The notes beneath the pieces were generated by a model. That model made no database searches. It was not told where the DNA came from and saw only the letters and a list, made by a program, of their open reading frames with translations. 64,000 bases of DNA, from the NCBI GenBank assembly GCA_017430455.1, contig JAFRMX010000013.1, forward strand, positions 33,007 through 97,006, in the 5' to 3' direction. Source of the DNA: Oscillospiraceae bacterium. GTDB lineage: Bacteria > Bacillota > Clostridia > Oscillospirales > Oscillospiraceae. The translations under genes and the position numbers were made by a program. Shown piece by piece: positions 7,741-17,335 of this stretch (position 1 is the first letter of the stretch; every line of letters begins with the position of its first letter).

Positions 7741-9651
7741 ATGGAAAGGTATTTCGGATTTGATCTCGGCGACGCCGAAAGCGCCGTCGCCCGCCTCAGC
7801 AAAGACAGCCGTTCCCTGCCCGAGATAATCCCCATAAAAGATGCCGGAAACTTCATTACGGCCTATGCGAGACTGCTGAGCGGAGATCTGCTTATCGGGG
7901 AGAGCGCCTGTTATAATGTCAACGCTGTTACGAGAAGCATCCGCTTTAAAAGCCGTTTTCTTACGGATCCTGAGAGTGAAAAAGACGTTAAATGCTTTGC
8001 TGCCGGTGTTTTGGGTGAACTGTATTCAAACGGCGACCTGATCAAGGACGAAGACTGCTGTTTCTACATAGGCTGCCCTGCCGGGTGGGACAAAACCGCA
8101 AGGGAACGCTACCGCAAGATATTTGAGGATACGGGTTACCCTCCCGCGAGGATAATCTCAGAGTCTAGAGCAGCGCTTATAAGCGCCTGCCAGTCAAAGC
8201 ATCTTCAGGTAGGCTATGACATTCTTTCAAAGCCTGTTCTCGTCGTTGATATAGGCTCCTCCACCACAGACTTCGCTTATATCATGGGCGGACACGAGGT
8301 GGAATTGCAGACAGCCGGTGAGGTGAGTTTAGGCGGAGGAATAATGGATGAGATCCTGCTTGAAAAATGTGTACGCCAGAGTCCTGAAGAGAAACAGATC
8401 CGCCGAATATTTGATGCGAGCCCTGCCTGGAAAAATTACTGCGAATTTGCTGCCAGAAGGCTGAAGGAAAAGTACTTTTCGGATGAGGAATATTGGCAGA
8501 CAAACGATTGCTGCAAAACAGTCTCCATACTGTATGACGAACCTGTAAAGCTGACTCTCCGCATAGATCCTGAATCAGCTGAGCAGCTGCTTCTGAAAGG
8601 AGTCCGTCAGTTAGGCGGGAAATCCTTCCGTGATGTCTTCTGCAGGAGCCTCAAGGAAGTCAAAAACAAAATCCATGGGCAGACTCCGGAACTTCTCTTC
8701 CTGACCGGCGGAGTTTCAAAACTGAAGGATATCCGCGATTGGTGCAGCGACATTTTCCCCGAGAGTGTCATAATCGCAGGTGCAGAGCCTGAGTTTTCTG
8801 TCGCCAGAGGGCTTGCCCAGAGCGGAAGAATAGACGCGGAGCTCCGCGATTTCAGAAAAGAGGTTGCGGATCTCACCGAGTCAAGCATCATAGAGAAGAT
8901 AGTGGCGGAGAGAATCGACGCTCTCTATGAGAATATGGTGAATACGCTTGTTGAACCTATGCTCCGCGACGTGGCTCTTCCAGCGTTTGACAAATGGCGC
9001 AACGGGTCAATAAAGAAGCTCTCCGACATAGATCCGGTCCTACAGAAGAATATTGAGAGCTGGCTCCACACCGACAAAGCCCAAGAACTGCTCATAAAAC
9101 CGGTGGCAGAATGGCTCAAGCCTGTAGCTTATGAGATTGAAGAGCACACGATGCCCATATGCGTCAGGCATAATATACCTTATCGCTCAATGAGCCTCAC
9201 ATCTTACATGTCACTTTCAGACATAAACGTAAAGATAGACGCCAAAAATGTATTTGAGGTTGAGGCTATCACCTGGCTCATCAATGCGATAATCTCAGTT
9301 ATAATAGGCCTTATATGCGGTGGAAGCGGAGTCGCGCTTATCTCAGGCGGCATAAGCGGTATAGTCGCAGGCACAGTCGTCTCTCTTCTGATACTCCTGC
9401 TGGGGAAAAAGCAGATGCAGAAGCTGTTGATGGATATGAATATTCCCGTCCCGTTACGTAAAATGACTTCAGCTTCTTACCTTGAATCGAGGATAGAAAA
9501 GCTCTCTTCACAAGTCAAGGCCAACTTCTATGAAAACCTTGAAAACGAGAAAAACGAAGAGATTTCTGCACGAATGGTATCCCAGATCTCCGAGCAGATT
9601 GAACAATTCCTGACAAAGATGGCAGAGATAGTGGAAATTCCTTTGGATTGA
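7741..9651 (+). CDS. Membrane-anchored Hsp70/actin-fold ATPase
   Basis: A 636-residue protein. The actin/Hsp70 nucleotide-binding signature is complete: phosphate-1 FGFDLGDAESAVARL (5-19), phosphate-2 VLVVDIGSSTTDFAYI (166-181) and the adenosine motif LFLTGGVSKLKD near 320. No canonical DnaK substrate-binding domain follows. Instead there is a helical region and, at about 508-556, a long hydrophobic stretch rich in small residues (GLICGGSGVALISGG, GIVAG) that looks like a glycine-zipper membrane hairpin, then a charged helical tail. It therefore resembles a membrane-tethered chaperone or cytomotive protein. Co-transcribed with the two-helix membrane protein upstream. Partner and role are unknown. 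Confidence 0.85.
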   Translation: MERYFGFDLGDAESAVARLSKDSRSLPEIIPIKDAGNFITAYARLLSGDLLIGESACYNVNAVTRSIRFKSRFLTDPESEKDVKCFAAGVLGELYSNGDLIKDEDCCFYIGCPAGWDKTARERYRKIFEDTGYPPARIISESRAALISACQSKHLQVGYDILSKPVLVVDIGSSTTDFAYIMGGHEVELQTAGEVSLGGGIMDEILLEKCVRQSPEEKQIRRIFDASPAWKNYCEFAARRLKEKYFSDEEYWQTNDCCKTVSILYDEPVKLTLRIDPESAEQLLLKGVRQLGGKSFRDVFCRSLKEVKNKIHGQTPELLFLTGGVSKLKDIRDWCSDIFPESVIIAGAEPEFSVARGLAQSGRIDAELRDFRKEVADLTESSIIEKIVAERIDALYENMVNTLVEPMLRDVALPAFDKWRNGSIKKLSDIDPVLQKNIESWLHTDKAQELLIKPVAEWLKPVAYEIEEHTMPICVRHNIPYRSMSLTSYMSLSDINVKIDAKNVFEVEAITWLINAIISVIIGLICGGSGVALISGGISGIVAGTVVSLLILLLGKKQMQKLLMDMNIPVPLRKMTSASYLESRIEKLSSQVKANFYENLENEKNEEISARMVSQISEQIEQFLTKMAEIVEIPLD

Positions 9652-9663
9652 CCGCTCCAAATA

Positions 9664-9708
9664 AAACAAAAACAGGACCCGCTCCCTTTGGAGCAGGTCC
9701 TTTGTTTT
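9664..9708. terminator. Bidirectional terminator between convergent genes
   Basis: AGGACCCGCTCC (9674-9685) pairs imperfectly with GGAGCAGGTCCT, and flanking AAAACAAA/TTTGTTTT give T-rich tails on both strands. It serves the Hsp70-like gene and the convergent NYN gene, and overlaps the latter's stop codon. Confidence 0.85.
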
Positions 9709-10495
9709 ATTGCAGGCACTGATATGAAAGGATCGCGCCTGCGGCTTTTCCGACTTCTTTTTTCATTTTGTATTTCTGGGGAAAAGCGCTTATCAGAACC
9801 GAGAGTTTAGAGTAGCCGTAGGTACGTGCGTCAAAGTCGGGTTTGGCTCGCTTCAGGAACTGACCGGCGAAGCTTACGAAAGCATACCCTTCTTCATCCT
9901 GATATTTATCCCAGGCTGTTCGGAGCAGAGAATGGATCTCGCTGATATCCTCAGCCTTTGCTACCGCCTCATCCTCATCTTTCTGCCGCTTTGTTTTATG
10001 GGTCTTTCCGCTCTTGGAAACAGTCTGTGTCTTCTCCGATACCGCAGGAGCAGCCACGGGAACCTTCAGATTTTCCAGATAGATAAACTCGTCACAGCTC
10101 TTTCTGAACGATTCCGGAGTTTTCTTCTCTCCTACCCCGATGACATACACGCCTTTTTCCCTGAGATGTATAGCAAGCGGGGTATAGTCGCTGTCGCTTG
10201 CCACTATGACAAATGCGTCATATATATCCTCATGCATGAGCTCAATCGTATCTATTACCAAGGCCATATCCGTGGCATTTTTCCCGGAAACGTAATCAAA
10301 CTGCTGCTCAGCCTTAATGGCAAGACGCTTTATCTCACCTTCCCAGCGCTTGAGGGATTCCTTTTTCCAGTTGCCGTAAGCTCTCTTGACTACTATTCTC
10401 CCGAGAGTATTGACTTCCTGTATGACCGCTTCAAGTTTTGCTAATTGCGTATTGTCCGCGTCTATCAGCATTGCAATCTTCTGTAAATTTTCCAT
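9707..10495 (-). CDS. NYN domain ribonuclease-like protein with OST-HTH/LOTUS domain
   Basis: A 262-residue protein. The N-terminal NYN (PIN-like) domain has the acidic active-site set: IDADNTQ (Asp13 and Asp15), NATDMALVID near 75 and VASDSDYTPLA near 100, consistent with a metal-dependent RNase. A charged linker (about 140-185) leads to a C-terminal OST-HTH/LOTUS-type winged helix (about 190-262; YGYSKLSVLISAF). Such fusions are widespread in bacteria and are inferred to act on RNA, but targets are unknown. It is convergent with the Hsp70-like gene and shares only a terminator with it, so functional linkage is not implied. Confidence 0.88.
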   Translation of the reverse strand: MENLQKIAMLIDADNTQLAKLEAVIQEVNTLGRIVVKRAYGNWKKESLKRWEGEIKRLAIKAEQQFDYVSGKNATDMALVIDTIELMHEDIYDAFVIVASDSDYTPLAIHLREKGVYVIGVGEKKTPESFRKSCDEFIYLENLKVPVAAPAVSEKTQTVSKSGKTHKTKRQKDEDEAVAKAEDISEIHSLLRTAWDKYQDEEGYAFVSFAGQFLKRAKPDFDARTYGYSKLSVLISAFPQKYKMKKEVGKAAGAILSYQCLQ

Positions 10496-10649
10496 TATTC
10501 CAAAGTATCCTTTGCAATTGCTTTTTTTATTATTATATTCGCTATGTCAAGCCGTTTCCCCATTTGATTTTCGCCCCGGTGTGTGATACAGTTTCATAAA
10601 CAATATTGTAACTTTTAAGCCGGGCGCTCTACCCAAATATAAAAGTGTA

Positions 10650-10658
10650 TGCTATAAT
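10650..10658 (+). promoter_or_regulatory. Extended -10 promoter of the response regulator
   Basis: TGC-TATAAT (TG at 10650-10651, hexamer 10653-10658), 53 nt upstream of the ATG; no convincing -35, as expected for an extended -10. Confidence 0.55.
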
Positions 10659-10710
10659 TATTTAATAAAGAAGTACAGTAAATAGAATATATCAGTGAGG
10701 AACCGCAGTT

Positions 10711-11400
10711 ATGAAGAAAATACTTGTAATGGAAGACGAGGCAAATATTCGCAGTTTTGTTGTAATCAATCTGAAACGCAGCGGTTATGAGCCGATTGAA
10801 GCATCAACAGGCGAGGAGGCAATGGCACAGATACAGACCAATCCCGATATCTGTATGGCTCTTCTCGATGTCATGCTCCCGGATATAGACGGTTTCGAAG
10901 TATGCAGGCGTATCAGGGCGACCGGCTCCAAAATGGGTATAATAATGCTGTCCGCAAAAAGCCAGGAAATTGATAAGGTAACTGGCCTCATGATGGGAGC
11001 CGATGACTATGTTACAAAGCCTTTTTCTCCAGCCGAACTTACAGCGAGAGTTGATGCACTTTACCGGCGCCTGAACCCGGAGGAATCGGACAACTCCGGT
11101 GTAGAAATTACCAGCGGTCCGTTTGTTCTCAACGTCAGGAACCGCACCCTTGAGAAAAACGGGACCAGACTCAAACTCACACAGATAGAGTATCTGCTGA
11201 TGAAGCTTTTCATGGAAAACCCCGGCAAGGCTATGTCAAGAGAAGAGATCCTCCATGCTGTCTGGGGTTATGATTTTGCTGGAGAGCTCAAAACGGTAGA
11301 TGTAAATATGCGGAGGCTCCGCATCAAGATAGAAAAGGATCCTACCGATCCTGAGTACCTGACTACCGTATGGGGATACGGTTATAAATGGGGCTACTGA
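10711..11400 (+). CDS. OmpR/PhoB-family response regulator
   Basis: A 229-residue regulator with a receiver domain (acidic pocket Glu8/Asp9, phosphoacceptor Asp53 in LLDVMLPDIDG, Lys103 in TKPF) and a C-terminal winged-helix DNA-binding domain ending VWGYGYKWGY. It precedes its sensor kinase by 30 nt. Together they head a long collinear run that continues into DUF1385, prmC and recA, a placement also seen in other Clostridia, but the signal sensed is not evident. Confidence 0.93.
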   Translation: MKKILVMEDEANIRSFVVINLKRSGYEPIEASTGEEAMAQIQTNPDICMALLDVMLPDIDGFEVCRRIRATGSKMGIIMLSAKSQEIDKVTGLMMGADDYVTKPFSPAELTARVDALYRRLNPEESDNSGVEITSGPFVLNVRNRTLEKNGTRLKLTQIEYLLMKLFMENPGKAMSREEILHAVWGYDFAGELKTVDVNMRRLRIKIEKDPTDPEYLTTVWGYGYKWGY

Positions 11401-11430
11401 AACAGATAAAGAAATCCGGTGACCGGTCTG

Positions 11431-12447
11431 ATGTGGGATAAGATCCGAAAAAGTTTAAGGCTTCAGCTCTTTCTTTCAAGCATTGCTGCCGTTGTTTTTC
11501 TTCTGCTGGGTATTAAATTCCTTACAGATGACTTAAAATTTGCATCAATACTGATGTTTGTACCTGTGGGAGCTTATCTGATCTGCGTGAATTTCTGGTT
11601 CATAAAGTCTGTTCTGGCCCCAATAGCAAAGATGACGGATTTTGCCGGAAAGATCGCCGAAGGAAGTTACGGCATACAGAGCGATGAGCCTACCGATAAC
11701 GAGATAGGCGTACTCACCTCCGAAATCAACAGTATGTCCGAAAAAATAGCCGAGTCTGACAAGACCCGGACTGATTTTGTGTCCCAGGTCTCTCACGAGC
11801 TGCGGACTCCTCTGACAGCCATAACCGGCTGGAGCGAGACTATCGCCTTCGATCCGACTCTGGATGAGGATTCACGCAAAGGGATCCAGATCATTTCCAG
11901 CGAGGCCGAGAGGCTCACCTCAATGGTCACCGAGCTTCTTGACTATACAAGGATACAGGACGGCAGATTCAGCGTTAATATTGAATCTGTCGATATTGCG
12001 GCGCTCCTTGAGGACGCTATTTTCACATATAATGAGCTATTCAGGCAGGCCGGGGTCACGGTAGAATACAGTGAATGCGACGAGGAGATACCTCCTATTC
12101 CCGGCGACTCAGTAAGGCTCAAGCAGGTTCTCCTAAATATATTCGATAACGCGATAAAACACGGCGGGGACGGCAAAAAGATAGATGCTCTGTTGCGTTA
12201 CGATGAAGAAAACGCGATCATTGTCATAAGAGACTACGGTCGGGGCATACCCGAGGATGAGCTCCCGCATGTTAAGGAGAAGTTCTACAAGGGCAGCTCC
12301 AAAGACAGGGGCACCGGTATCGGCCTTGCCGTATGTGACGAGATCATATCTCTTCATGACGGATCTCTTGAGATAGATAACGCTGTCGGTGGCGGCTGCT
12401 GTGTCGTCATCCGGCTTCCAGTAAAGGATAAAAATGCCAGACAATAA
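11431..12447 (+). CDS. Sensor histidine kinase with HAMP domain
   Basis: About 338 residues. Two hydrophobic segments (about 11-30 and 37-62) with almost no extracytoplasmic loop, a HAMP region (KSVLAPIAKMTDFAGKIAEGSYGIQSDEPTDNEIGVL), the H-box SQVSHELRTPLTAITGWSE (His122), N-box NIFDNAIKHGG, G1 DYGRGIPED and G2 GTGIGLAV. The short periplasmic loop suggests sensing within the membrane or cytoplasm. An upstream in-frame GTG at 11419 is an alternative start; neither has a strong ribosome binding site. Its 3' end overlaps the DUF1385 gene by 14 nt, indicating translational coupling. Confidence 0.9.
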   Translation: MWDKIRKSLRLQLFLSSIAAVVFLLLGIKFLTDDLKFASILMFVPVGAYLICVNFWFIKSVLAPIAKMTDFAGKIAEGSYGIQSDEPTDNEIGVLTSEINSMSEKIAESDKTRTDFVSQVSHELRTPLTAITGWSETIAFDPTLDEDSRKGIQIISSEAERLTSMVTELLDYTRIQDGRFSVNIESVDIAALLEDAIFTYNELFRQAGVTVEYSECDEEIPPIPGDSVRLKQVLLNIFDNAIKHGGDGKKIDALLRYDEENAIIVIRDYGRGIPEDELPHVKEKFYKGSSKDRGTGIGLAVCDEIISLHDGSLEIDNAVGGGCCVVIRLPVKDKNARQ

Positions 12448-13393
12448 AGAAATTATTCAGAATTCATGCTCCTTTCGGACATCGATCGGAGGGCAGGCCC
12501 TTATAGAGGGAATACTGATGCGCGGTCCGAAAAAGCAGGCCATAGTCTGTCGTACAAAAGACGGCCTCATTGAAAAAACCGAAGACCGAAAATTTATAAA
12601 AGACAGATATCCTGTGCTCGGATGGCCGTTTGTCAGAGGATGTGCCGCATTTATTGGCTCGCTTGTCAAAGGTATGCAGGCTCTCACCTATTCGGCAGAT
12701 CTGATTCCTGCTGAAGAGCAGGGCGAGCCAGACAAATTTGATGCCTGGGTGGAAAAACACTTTGAGGCTGAAAAAGCTCAGAAGATAATTATCGGTGCTG
12801 CCGTTGTAATGGGCATTGCTCTTGCACTTTTCCTGTTTATTTTCCTGCCGAGCTTCATCATCGGTTTTATCTCCCCTGTCAAGGACAAAATGGTTCTCAG
12901 AAATCTTTGTGAAGGCCTTGTCAGGATCATCATTCTTCTGGTTTACATGAAGCTCACTACTCTCTCTCCCGACGTAAAGAGACTTTTTTCATATCACGGC
13001 GCTGAGCACAAAACCATTTTCTGCTACGAGCACGGCAAAGAGCTCTCTGTTGACAATGTCAGATTGGAATCCCGGTTTCATCCCCGTTGCGGTACCAGCT
13101 TTCTTCTTGTTGTCGTTGTTGTAAGCATACTGGTAAACTCGGCGGTCATTGAGTCAAACACCTATCTGAGGATGCTGTATCACCTTGCTCTTCTGCCTGT
13201 CGTGGTCGGCATAAGCTATGAAATAAACCGCTGGTGCGGCGCGCATGACAATGTACTGTCCAATGTAATCTCTGCTCCCGGGAAATGGCTGCAGAGAATA
13301 ACGACTGCCGAACCTGATGACGGGATGATTGAATGCGCTATTCGTGCGCTCGAGCTCGTGATTCCGGAAGAAAGAGGCAGCGATGCCTGGTAA
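12434..13393 (+). CDS. DUF1385 (YqhQ-type) membrane protein
   Basis: A 319-residue integral membrane protein of the DUF1385 family. The family signature is present: SIGGQALIEGILMRGP near the N-terminus, YPVLGWPFVRGC, the HGAEHKTI block (SYHGAEHKTIFCYEHG) and HPRCGTSFL. About four to five transmembrane segments. Function is unknown; the gene is commonly next to prmC and prfA or rpmE in Firmicutes, as here with prmC only 6 nt downstream. Confidence 0.92.
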   Translation: MPDNKEIIQNSCSFRTSIGGQALIEGILMRGPKKQAIVCRTKDGLIEKTEDRKFIKDRYPVLGWPFVRGCAAFIGSLVKGMQALTYSADLIPAEEQGEPDKFDAWVEKHFEAEKAQKIIIGAAVVMGIALALFLFIFLPSFIIGFISPVKDKMVLRNLCEGLVRIIILLVYMKLTTLSPDVKRLFSYHGAEHKTIFCYEHGKELSVDNVRLESRFHPRCGTSFLLVVVVVSILVNSAVIESNTYLRMLYHLALLPVVVGISYEINRWCGAHDNVLSNVISAPGKWLQRITTAEPDDGMIECAIRALELVIPEERGSDAW

Positions 13394-13399
13394 ACAAAG

Positions 13400-14269
13400 A
13401 TGCTGAAGACTTACAACGAAATCTATCTTTCGGCCAGAAACGCTCTCCGCCAGGGGGGTGTAGAGGCTTATGCCCTTGAAGCAAAGATACTTGTCGCTTC
13501 AGCAGCAGGCAAAACTACAGGAAGGCTTTTGCGGGATTTAAATCTCTATACTTCCGAAGAATGCGCTCTGAAGACTGAAGAATATGTCAACCGCCGTCTT
13601 GCCGGGGAACCTGTCGCTTATATTACAAGGTCTTGGGAGTTTTACGGTCTTCCGATGTATGTGACTTCCGATGTCCTCATTCCGAGAATAGATACCGAGG
13701 TCCTTATAGACGCCGCAAAAGATCTGCTTCTTGGAAGGAAAATGAACGCAAAAGTTCTGGATCTGTGTTGCGGGAGCGGATGCATAGCATGCGCTGTAGG
13801 TCATGAGTTTCCCGCAACAACGGTGTTTGCCGTCGATAACAGCCCGAGCGCTCTCCAGGTCTGCAGAAAAAATATTGCTGATAACCGAATGCAGAATCAT
13901 ATATTTACAATGCAGGCAGATGCTCTCGGTTTCCCCCCTGTGAGCTTGAATTCCTTTGATCTCATCTTATGCAATCCGCCCTATGTTCCTACGGAGGAGA
14001 TCAAGACTTTGGACATTTCTGTCAGAAATTATGAGCCGCTGTCCGCCCTCGACGGCGGAGAAGACGGTCTGAAATTCTACAGAGCTATACTCAAGTACTG
14101 GAAGTCTGTCCTGCGTCCCGGCGGACATATCATGTTCGAGGTCGGCGAAGACCAGGCTCAGAAGGTATGGAATCTTATGGAGAAGGAAGGCTTCTTCAAT
14201 ATGTACACCAGGACCGATACACTGCATGTAGAGCGTGTAGTCGTGGGCAAGCTCGGCAACGAGTTTTAA
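13400..14269 (+). CDS. prmC: Peptide chain release factor N5-glutamine methyltransferase
   Basis: A 289-residue SAM-dependent methyltransferase that modifies the GGQ glutamine of release factors. It has the N-terminal helical RF-binding domain, ETEVLVD-like segment (here DTEVLIDAA), motif I VLDLCCGSGCIACAV (more usually LDLGTGSG), and the catalytic NPPYVPTEE near residue 195. Length is normal. prfA, its usual neighbour, is not adjacent here. Confidence 0.93.
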   Translation: MLKTYNEIYLSARNALRQGGVEAYALEAKILVASAAGKTTGRLLRDLNLYTSEECALKTEEYVNRRLAGEPVAYITRSWEFYGLPMYVTSDVLIPRIDTEVLIDAAKDLLLGRKMNAKVLDLCCGSGCIACAVGHEFPATTVFAVDNSPSALQVCRKNIADNRMQNHIFTMQADALGFPPVSLNSFDLILCNPPYVPTEEIKTLDISVRNYEPLSALDGGEDGLKFYRAILKYWKSVLRPGGHIMFEVGEDQAQKVWNLMEKEGFFNMYTRTDTLHVERVVVGKLGNEF

Positions 14270-14299
14270 CGCAGTAAAAACAATAAGGAGATAAATACT

Positions 14300-15403
14300 A
14301 TGGCAGAAAAGAAAAAGGCAGCTATTACTGTCCCCGGGCAGGCAAGCGATAAGAAGAAGGCGTTGGAGACAGCCTTAAGCCAGATAGAGAAAAACTACGG
14401 CAAAGGCGCCATTATGCGCCTGGGTGATGATATTCCCGTTAATGTCGCTGCTCTTTCCACCGGTTCTCTCTCACTTGACCTTGCGCTCGGTATCGGCGGA
14501 ATTCCCAAAGGCAGGATCATCGAGATCTTCGGGCCTGAAGCTTCAGGCAAAACGACTCTCGCCCTTCATGTCGTTGCCTCGGCCCAGAAAGAAGGCGGAG
14601 AGGCAGCTTATATAGATGTTGAGCACGCTCTCGAGCCTGCATATGCCAAGGCGCTCGGCGTTGATATTGACAGTCTTCTCATCTCCCAACCTGATACAGG
14701 TGAGCAGGCGCTCGACATAGCCGAATCCCTGGTGAGGTCCGGAGCTGTTGATGTCATAGTCATTGACTCTGTTGCCGCCCTCATCCCAAGAGCCGAGCTT
14801 GAAGGCGAAGTCGGCGATACAGTAGTCGGAGCACTGGCCAGACTAATGTCACAGGCCATGAGAAGACTTGCCGGCGCCATTTCCAAAAACGGTGCAACGG
14901 TAATATTCATAAACCAGCTGAGGCAGAAGATCGGTGTCATGTACGGCAATCCCGAGACCACTCCCGGCGGACTTGCGCTCAAGTATTATTCATCTGTCAG
15001 AATAGATGTAAGACGTGTTGAGACTCTCAAAGGGCCAAACGGCCCAATAGGAAACAGGACTAAAGCCAAAGTCATAAAGAACAAGGTCGCCCCCCCCTTC
15101 AAAGAGGCAGAATTTGATATCATATACGGCAAAGGGATTTCATATATCGGCGAAGTGGTCGACCTCGGTGTCAAGCTTGAAATCATAGAAAAGTCAGGCG
15201 CCTGGTTCACCTGCGACGGTCAGCGTCTGCAGGGCAAAGATTCCGTTAAGGCATACCTCGAGGAGAATCCGGAGGTCTGTCAAAAGATCGCGGATCAGAT
15301 AATGGAGAGGCGCGAGGAGTTATTGAATCCTGCCATACGCAAGAGTGCTCCGATGACGAAAACAAAGGCTGTCGAAGTCACGGCAGACGATTTTGAAGGA
15401 TGA
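14300..15403 (+). CDS. recA: Recombinase RecA
   Basis: A 367-residue RecA, the ATP-dependent strand-exchange protein of homologous recombination and SOS induction. Walker [10 protein letters not shown] (78-86), Walker [14 protein letters not shown]1/L2 loop region with [28 protein letters not shown] and the [16 protein letters not shown]-terminal domain. AAGGAG precedes the ATG. recX overlaps its end by 4 nt. No LexA/DinR box was recognised in the 30-nt gap upstream, so transcription probably comes from further up the run. Confidence 0.98.
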   Translation: MAEKKKAAITVPGQASDKKKALETALSQIEKNYGKGAIMRLGDDIPVNVAALSTGSLSLDLALGIGGIPKGRIIEIFGPEASGKTTLALHVVASAQKEGGEAAYIDVEHALEPAYAKALGVDIDSLLISQPDTGEQALDIAESLVRSGAVDVIVIDSVAALIPRAELEGEVGDTVVGALARLMSQAMRRLAGAISKNGATVIFINQLRQKIGVMYGNPETTPGGLALKYYSSVRIDVRRVETLKGPNGPIGNRTKAKVIKNKVAPPFKEAEFDIIYGKGISYIGEVVDLGVKLEIIEKSGAWFTCDGQRLQGKDSVKAYLEENPEVCQKIADQIMERREELLNPAIRKSAPMTKTKAVEVTADDFEG

Positions 15404-16011
15404 CAGTATTAAGCTTAAAGCTTAATGACCCTACCCATTATACAGTCACATTCGATAACGGCGCTCAGGTGCGCTCAACCCTGAACGCCGTTACGGATTG
15501 TCGGATCTCCGAGGGAAAATGCCTCAGTCAGGATGAATACGACGGTTTTGTCTATGCTTCAGAGCGCAGCATGTGTATGGAGCATGCTGTGAGGCTTCTC
15601 AGTCTCAGGCCCATGTCCAGAAAAGAGCTCGCAAAAAAGCTTACAGAAAAAGGCGAAAACCGGGACATATCCGAGAATGTGTCGGAAAGAATGGCGGAGC
15701 TCGGGCTGATAGATGAGCTGAGTTATTCAGGAGCAGTTGTAAGACACTACGCTGAAAAAGGCTTCGGCAGATCGCGGATCATTTCCGAGCTTATCCGAAG
15801 AGGCATTCCTCGCGATCTTTTTGAGGAAGCCTTAGAGGAGATGCCTGACCAGGAAGATAAAATCGACTCCTTTATCCGCAGAAGACTCACGGATCCCGGT
15901 GACAGAAAAGAAATCAAAAAAATATCCGACGCTCTCTTCCGCAAAGGCTATTCATGGTCTGAGATAAGAGCGGCTTTTGAGCGTGTCGGTGAAGATCTGA
16001 ATGAATACTGA
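15400..16011 (+). CDS. recX: Regulatory protein RecX
   Basis: A 203-residue helical-repeat protein that inhibits RecA filament function. The family motifs [19 protein letters not shown] (here [19 protein letters not shown]), [17 protein letters not shown]...L..RGI and [14 protein letters not shown] are present. Its ATG overlaps the recA stop (ATGA), so it is translationally coupled to recA, and its 3' end overlaps rimO by 11 nt. Confidence 0.93.
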   Translation: MTVLSLKLNDPTHYTVTFDNGAQVRSTLNAVTDCRISEGKCLSQDEYDGFVYASERSMCMEHAVRLLSLRPMSRKELAKKLTEKGENRDISENVSERMAELGLIDELSYSGAVVRHYAEKGFGRSRIISELIRRGIPRDLFEEALEEMPDQEDKIDSFIRRRLTDPGDRKEIKKISDALFRKGYSWSEIRAAFERVGEDLNEY

Positions 16012-17335
16012 AATGACTCCTAAATTTGCACTCATATCGCTCGGCTGCGCTAAGAATCTCGTAAACAGCGAGCAGATGCTGTATCTTCTCACTGAAGCGG
16101 GATATGAACCCGTTTCCGAGCCCGGGGACGCTGATTTTGCCGTAATCAATACCTGCGGTTTTATTGATGCTGCAAAAAGTGAAGCTATAGATACCATACT
16201 GGAAACGGCGAAGCTGAAAATAAACGATCCCGATTACAAGATAATCGTAACGGGCTGCCTTTCCGAAAGATACAAGGATTCCATTCACTCTGAACTTCCC
16301 GAAATAGACGGTCTGCTCGGAGTCGGCAGCTTCGGAAATATAGCCGAGTGCGCAGAAGCGGTTCTCTCGGGCAGATTCTATTCTTCTTTTGAAAACAGCA
16401 GCGCTCCTGTAGACGAGATCCCCAGAGTCCTCACGACCGGTCCCTCCTGGGCTTATCTGAGGATCGCGGAGGGCTGTGACAATTTCTGCAGTTTCTGCGC
16501 CATACCGTATATACGGGGCAGATACCGGTCCAGAAAGATGGAGAATATAATCGAAGAGGCTGAAGATCTTGCAGATCACGGGGTAAAAGAACTGATCGTA
16601 ATTGCCCAGGATATCACCCGTTATGGGACAGATCTCTACGGAAGACACAAGCTCTCCGAACTGATCAGAAAGCTCTCAGATATTCCCGGGATCGGATGGA
16701 TAAGGCTCCACTATCTCTACCCCGATCAGTTTGACGATGAGCTTATTGAAGAAATAGCTTCAAATCCGAAAGTCTGCAAATATCTGGATATACCGATACA
16801 GCACATAAACAACGGGATCCTGAAGAGGATGAACCGCCGCGGCAGCGGTGATGAAATAAGATCGCTTTTTAAAAAGCTGAGAGAGCGGATTCCCGGACTG
16901 GTTCTGAGAACGAGTCTTATTGCGGGACTCCCCGGAGAGGGAGAAACGGAGTTTGAAGAACTTTGCAGTTTTCTCAGGGAAGCGAGAATAGAGCGCGCCG
17001 GCGTATTTCCTTTCTCTCCGGAAGAGGGCACCCCCGCTGCTGCTATGGAGCACTGCAGCGAAGATGAAGCCCGCAGACGTGCAGATCTCATTATGCAGTT
17101 GCAGGCCCCCATCATGGATGACTTCTGCAATTCATTTACAGGGAAGACCATCGATGTGCTGACCGAATTCTATGATGAAGAAAGCGGATACATGGTCGGG
17201 CGCAGCTATGCCGACTCACCGGATATAGACGGGGAAGTATGCTTTACCGGCAGCGCATCTGAAGGAACATTTGCAAAAGTTTACATAACTAAAGCAGAAG
17301 ACGGTATCCTTTATGGAGAAGAGGCAGAAACATGA
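16001..17335 (+). CDS. rimO: Ribosomal protein S12 methylthiotransferase RimO
   Basis: A 444-residue radical SAM enzyme that adds a methylthio group to an aspartate of ribosomal protein S12. The UPF0004 domain has Cys16 (SLGCAKN), Cys52 (NTCGF) and Cys86 (GCLSER) for the auxiliary cluster; the radical SAM motif is CDNFCSFC (Cys159, 163, 166); a TRAM domain closes the C-terminus. The ATG at 16001 overlaps recX; an internal ATG at 16013 is an alternative. pgsA overlaps its stop. Confidence 0.95.
   Translation: MNTEMTPKFALISLGCAKNLVNSEQMLYLLTEAGYEPVSEPGDADFAVINTCGFIDAAKSEAIDTILETAKLKINDPDYKIIVTGCLSERYKDSIHSELPEIDGLLGVGSFGNIAECAEAVLSGRFYSSFENSSAPVDEIPRVLTTGPSWAYLRIAEGCDNFCSFCAIPYIRGRYRSRKMENIIEEAEDLADHGVKELIVIAQDITRYGTDLYGRHKLSELIRKLSDIPGIGWIRLHYLYPDQFDDELIEEIASNPKVCKYLDIPIQHINNGILKRMNRRGSGDEIRSLFKKLRERIPGLVLRTSLIAGLPGEGETEFEELCSFLREARIERAGVFPFSPEEGTPAAAMEHCSEDEARRRADLIMQLQAPIMDDFCNSFTGKTIDVLTEFYDEESGYMVGRSYADSPDIDGEVCFTGSASEGTFAKVYITKAEDGILYGEEAET

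Noticed and set aside
10496..10600. TTGACA near 10545 as -35 of the NYN gene
   Set aside because: No -10 at 16-18 nt spacing; the nearest TATAAT is only 7 nt away.
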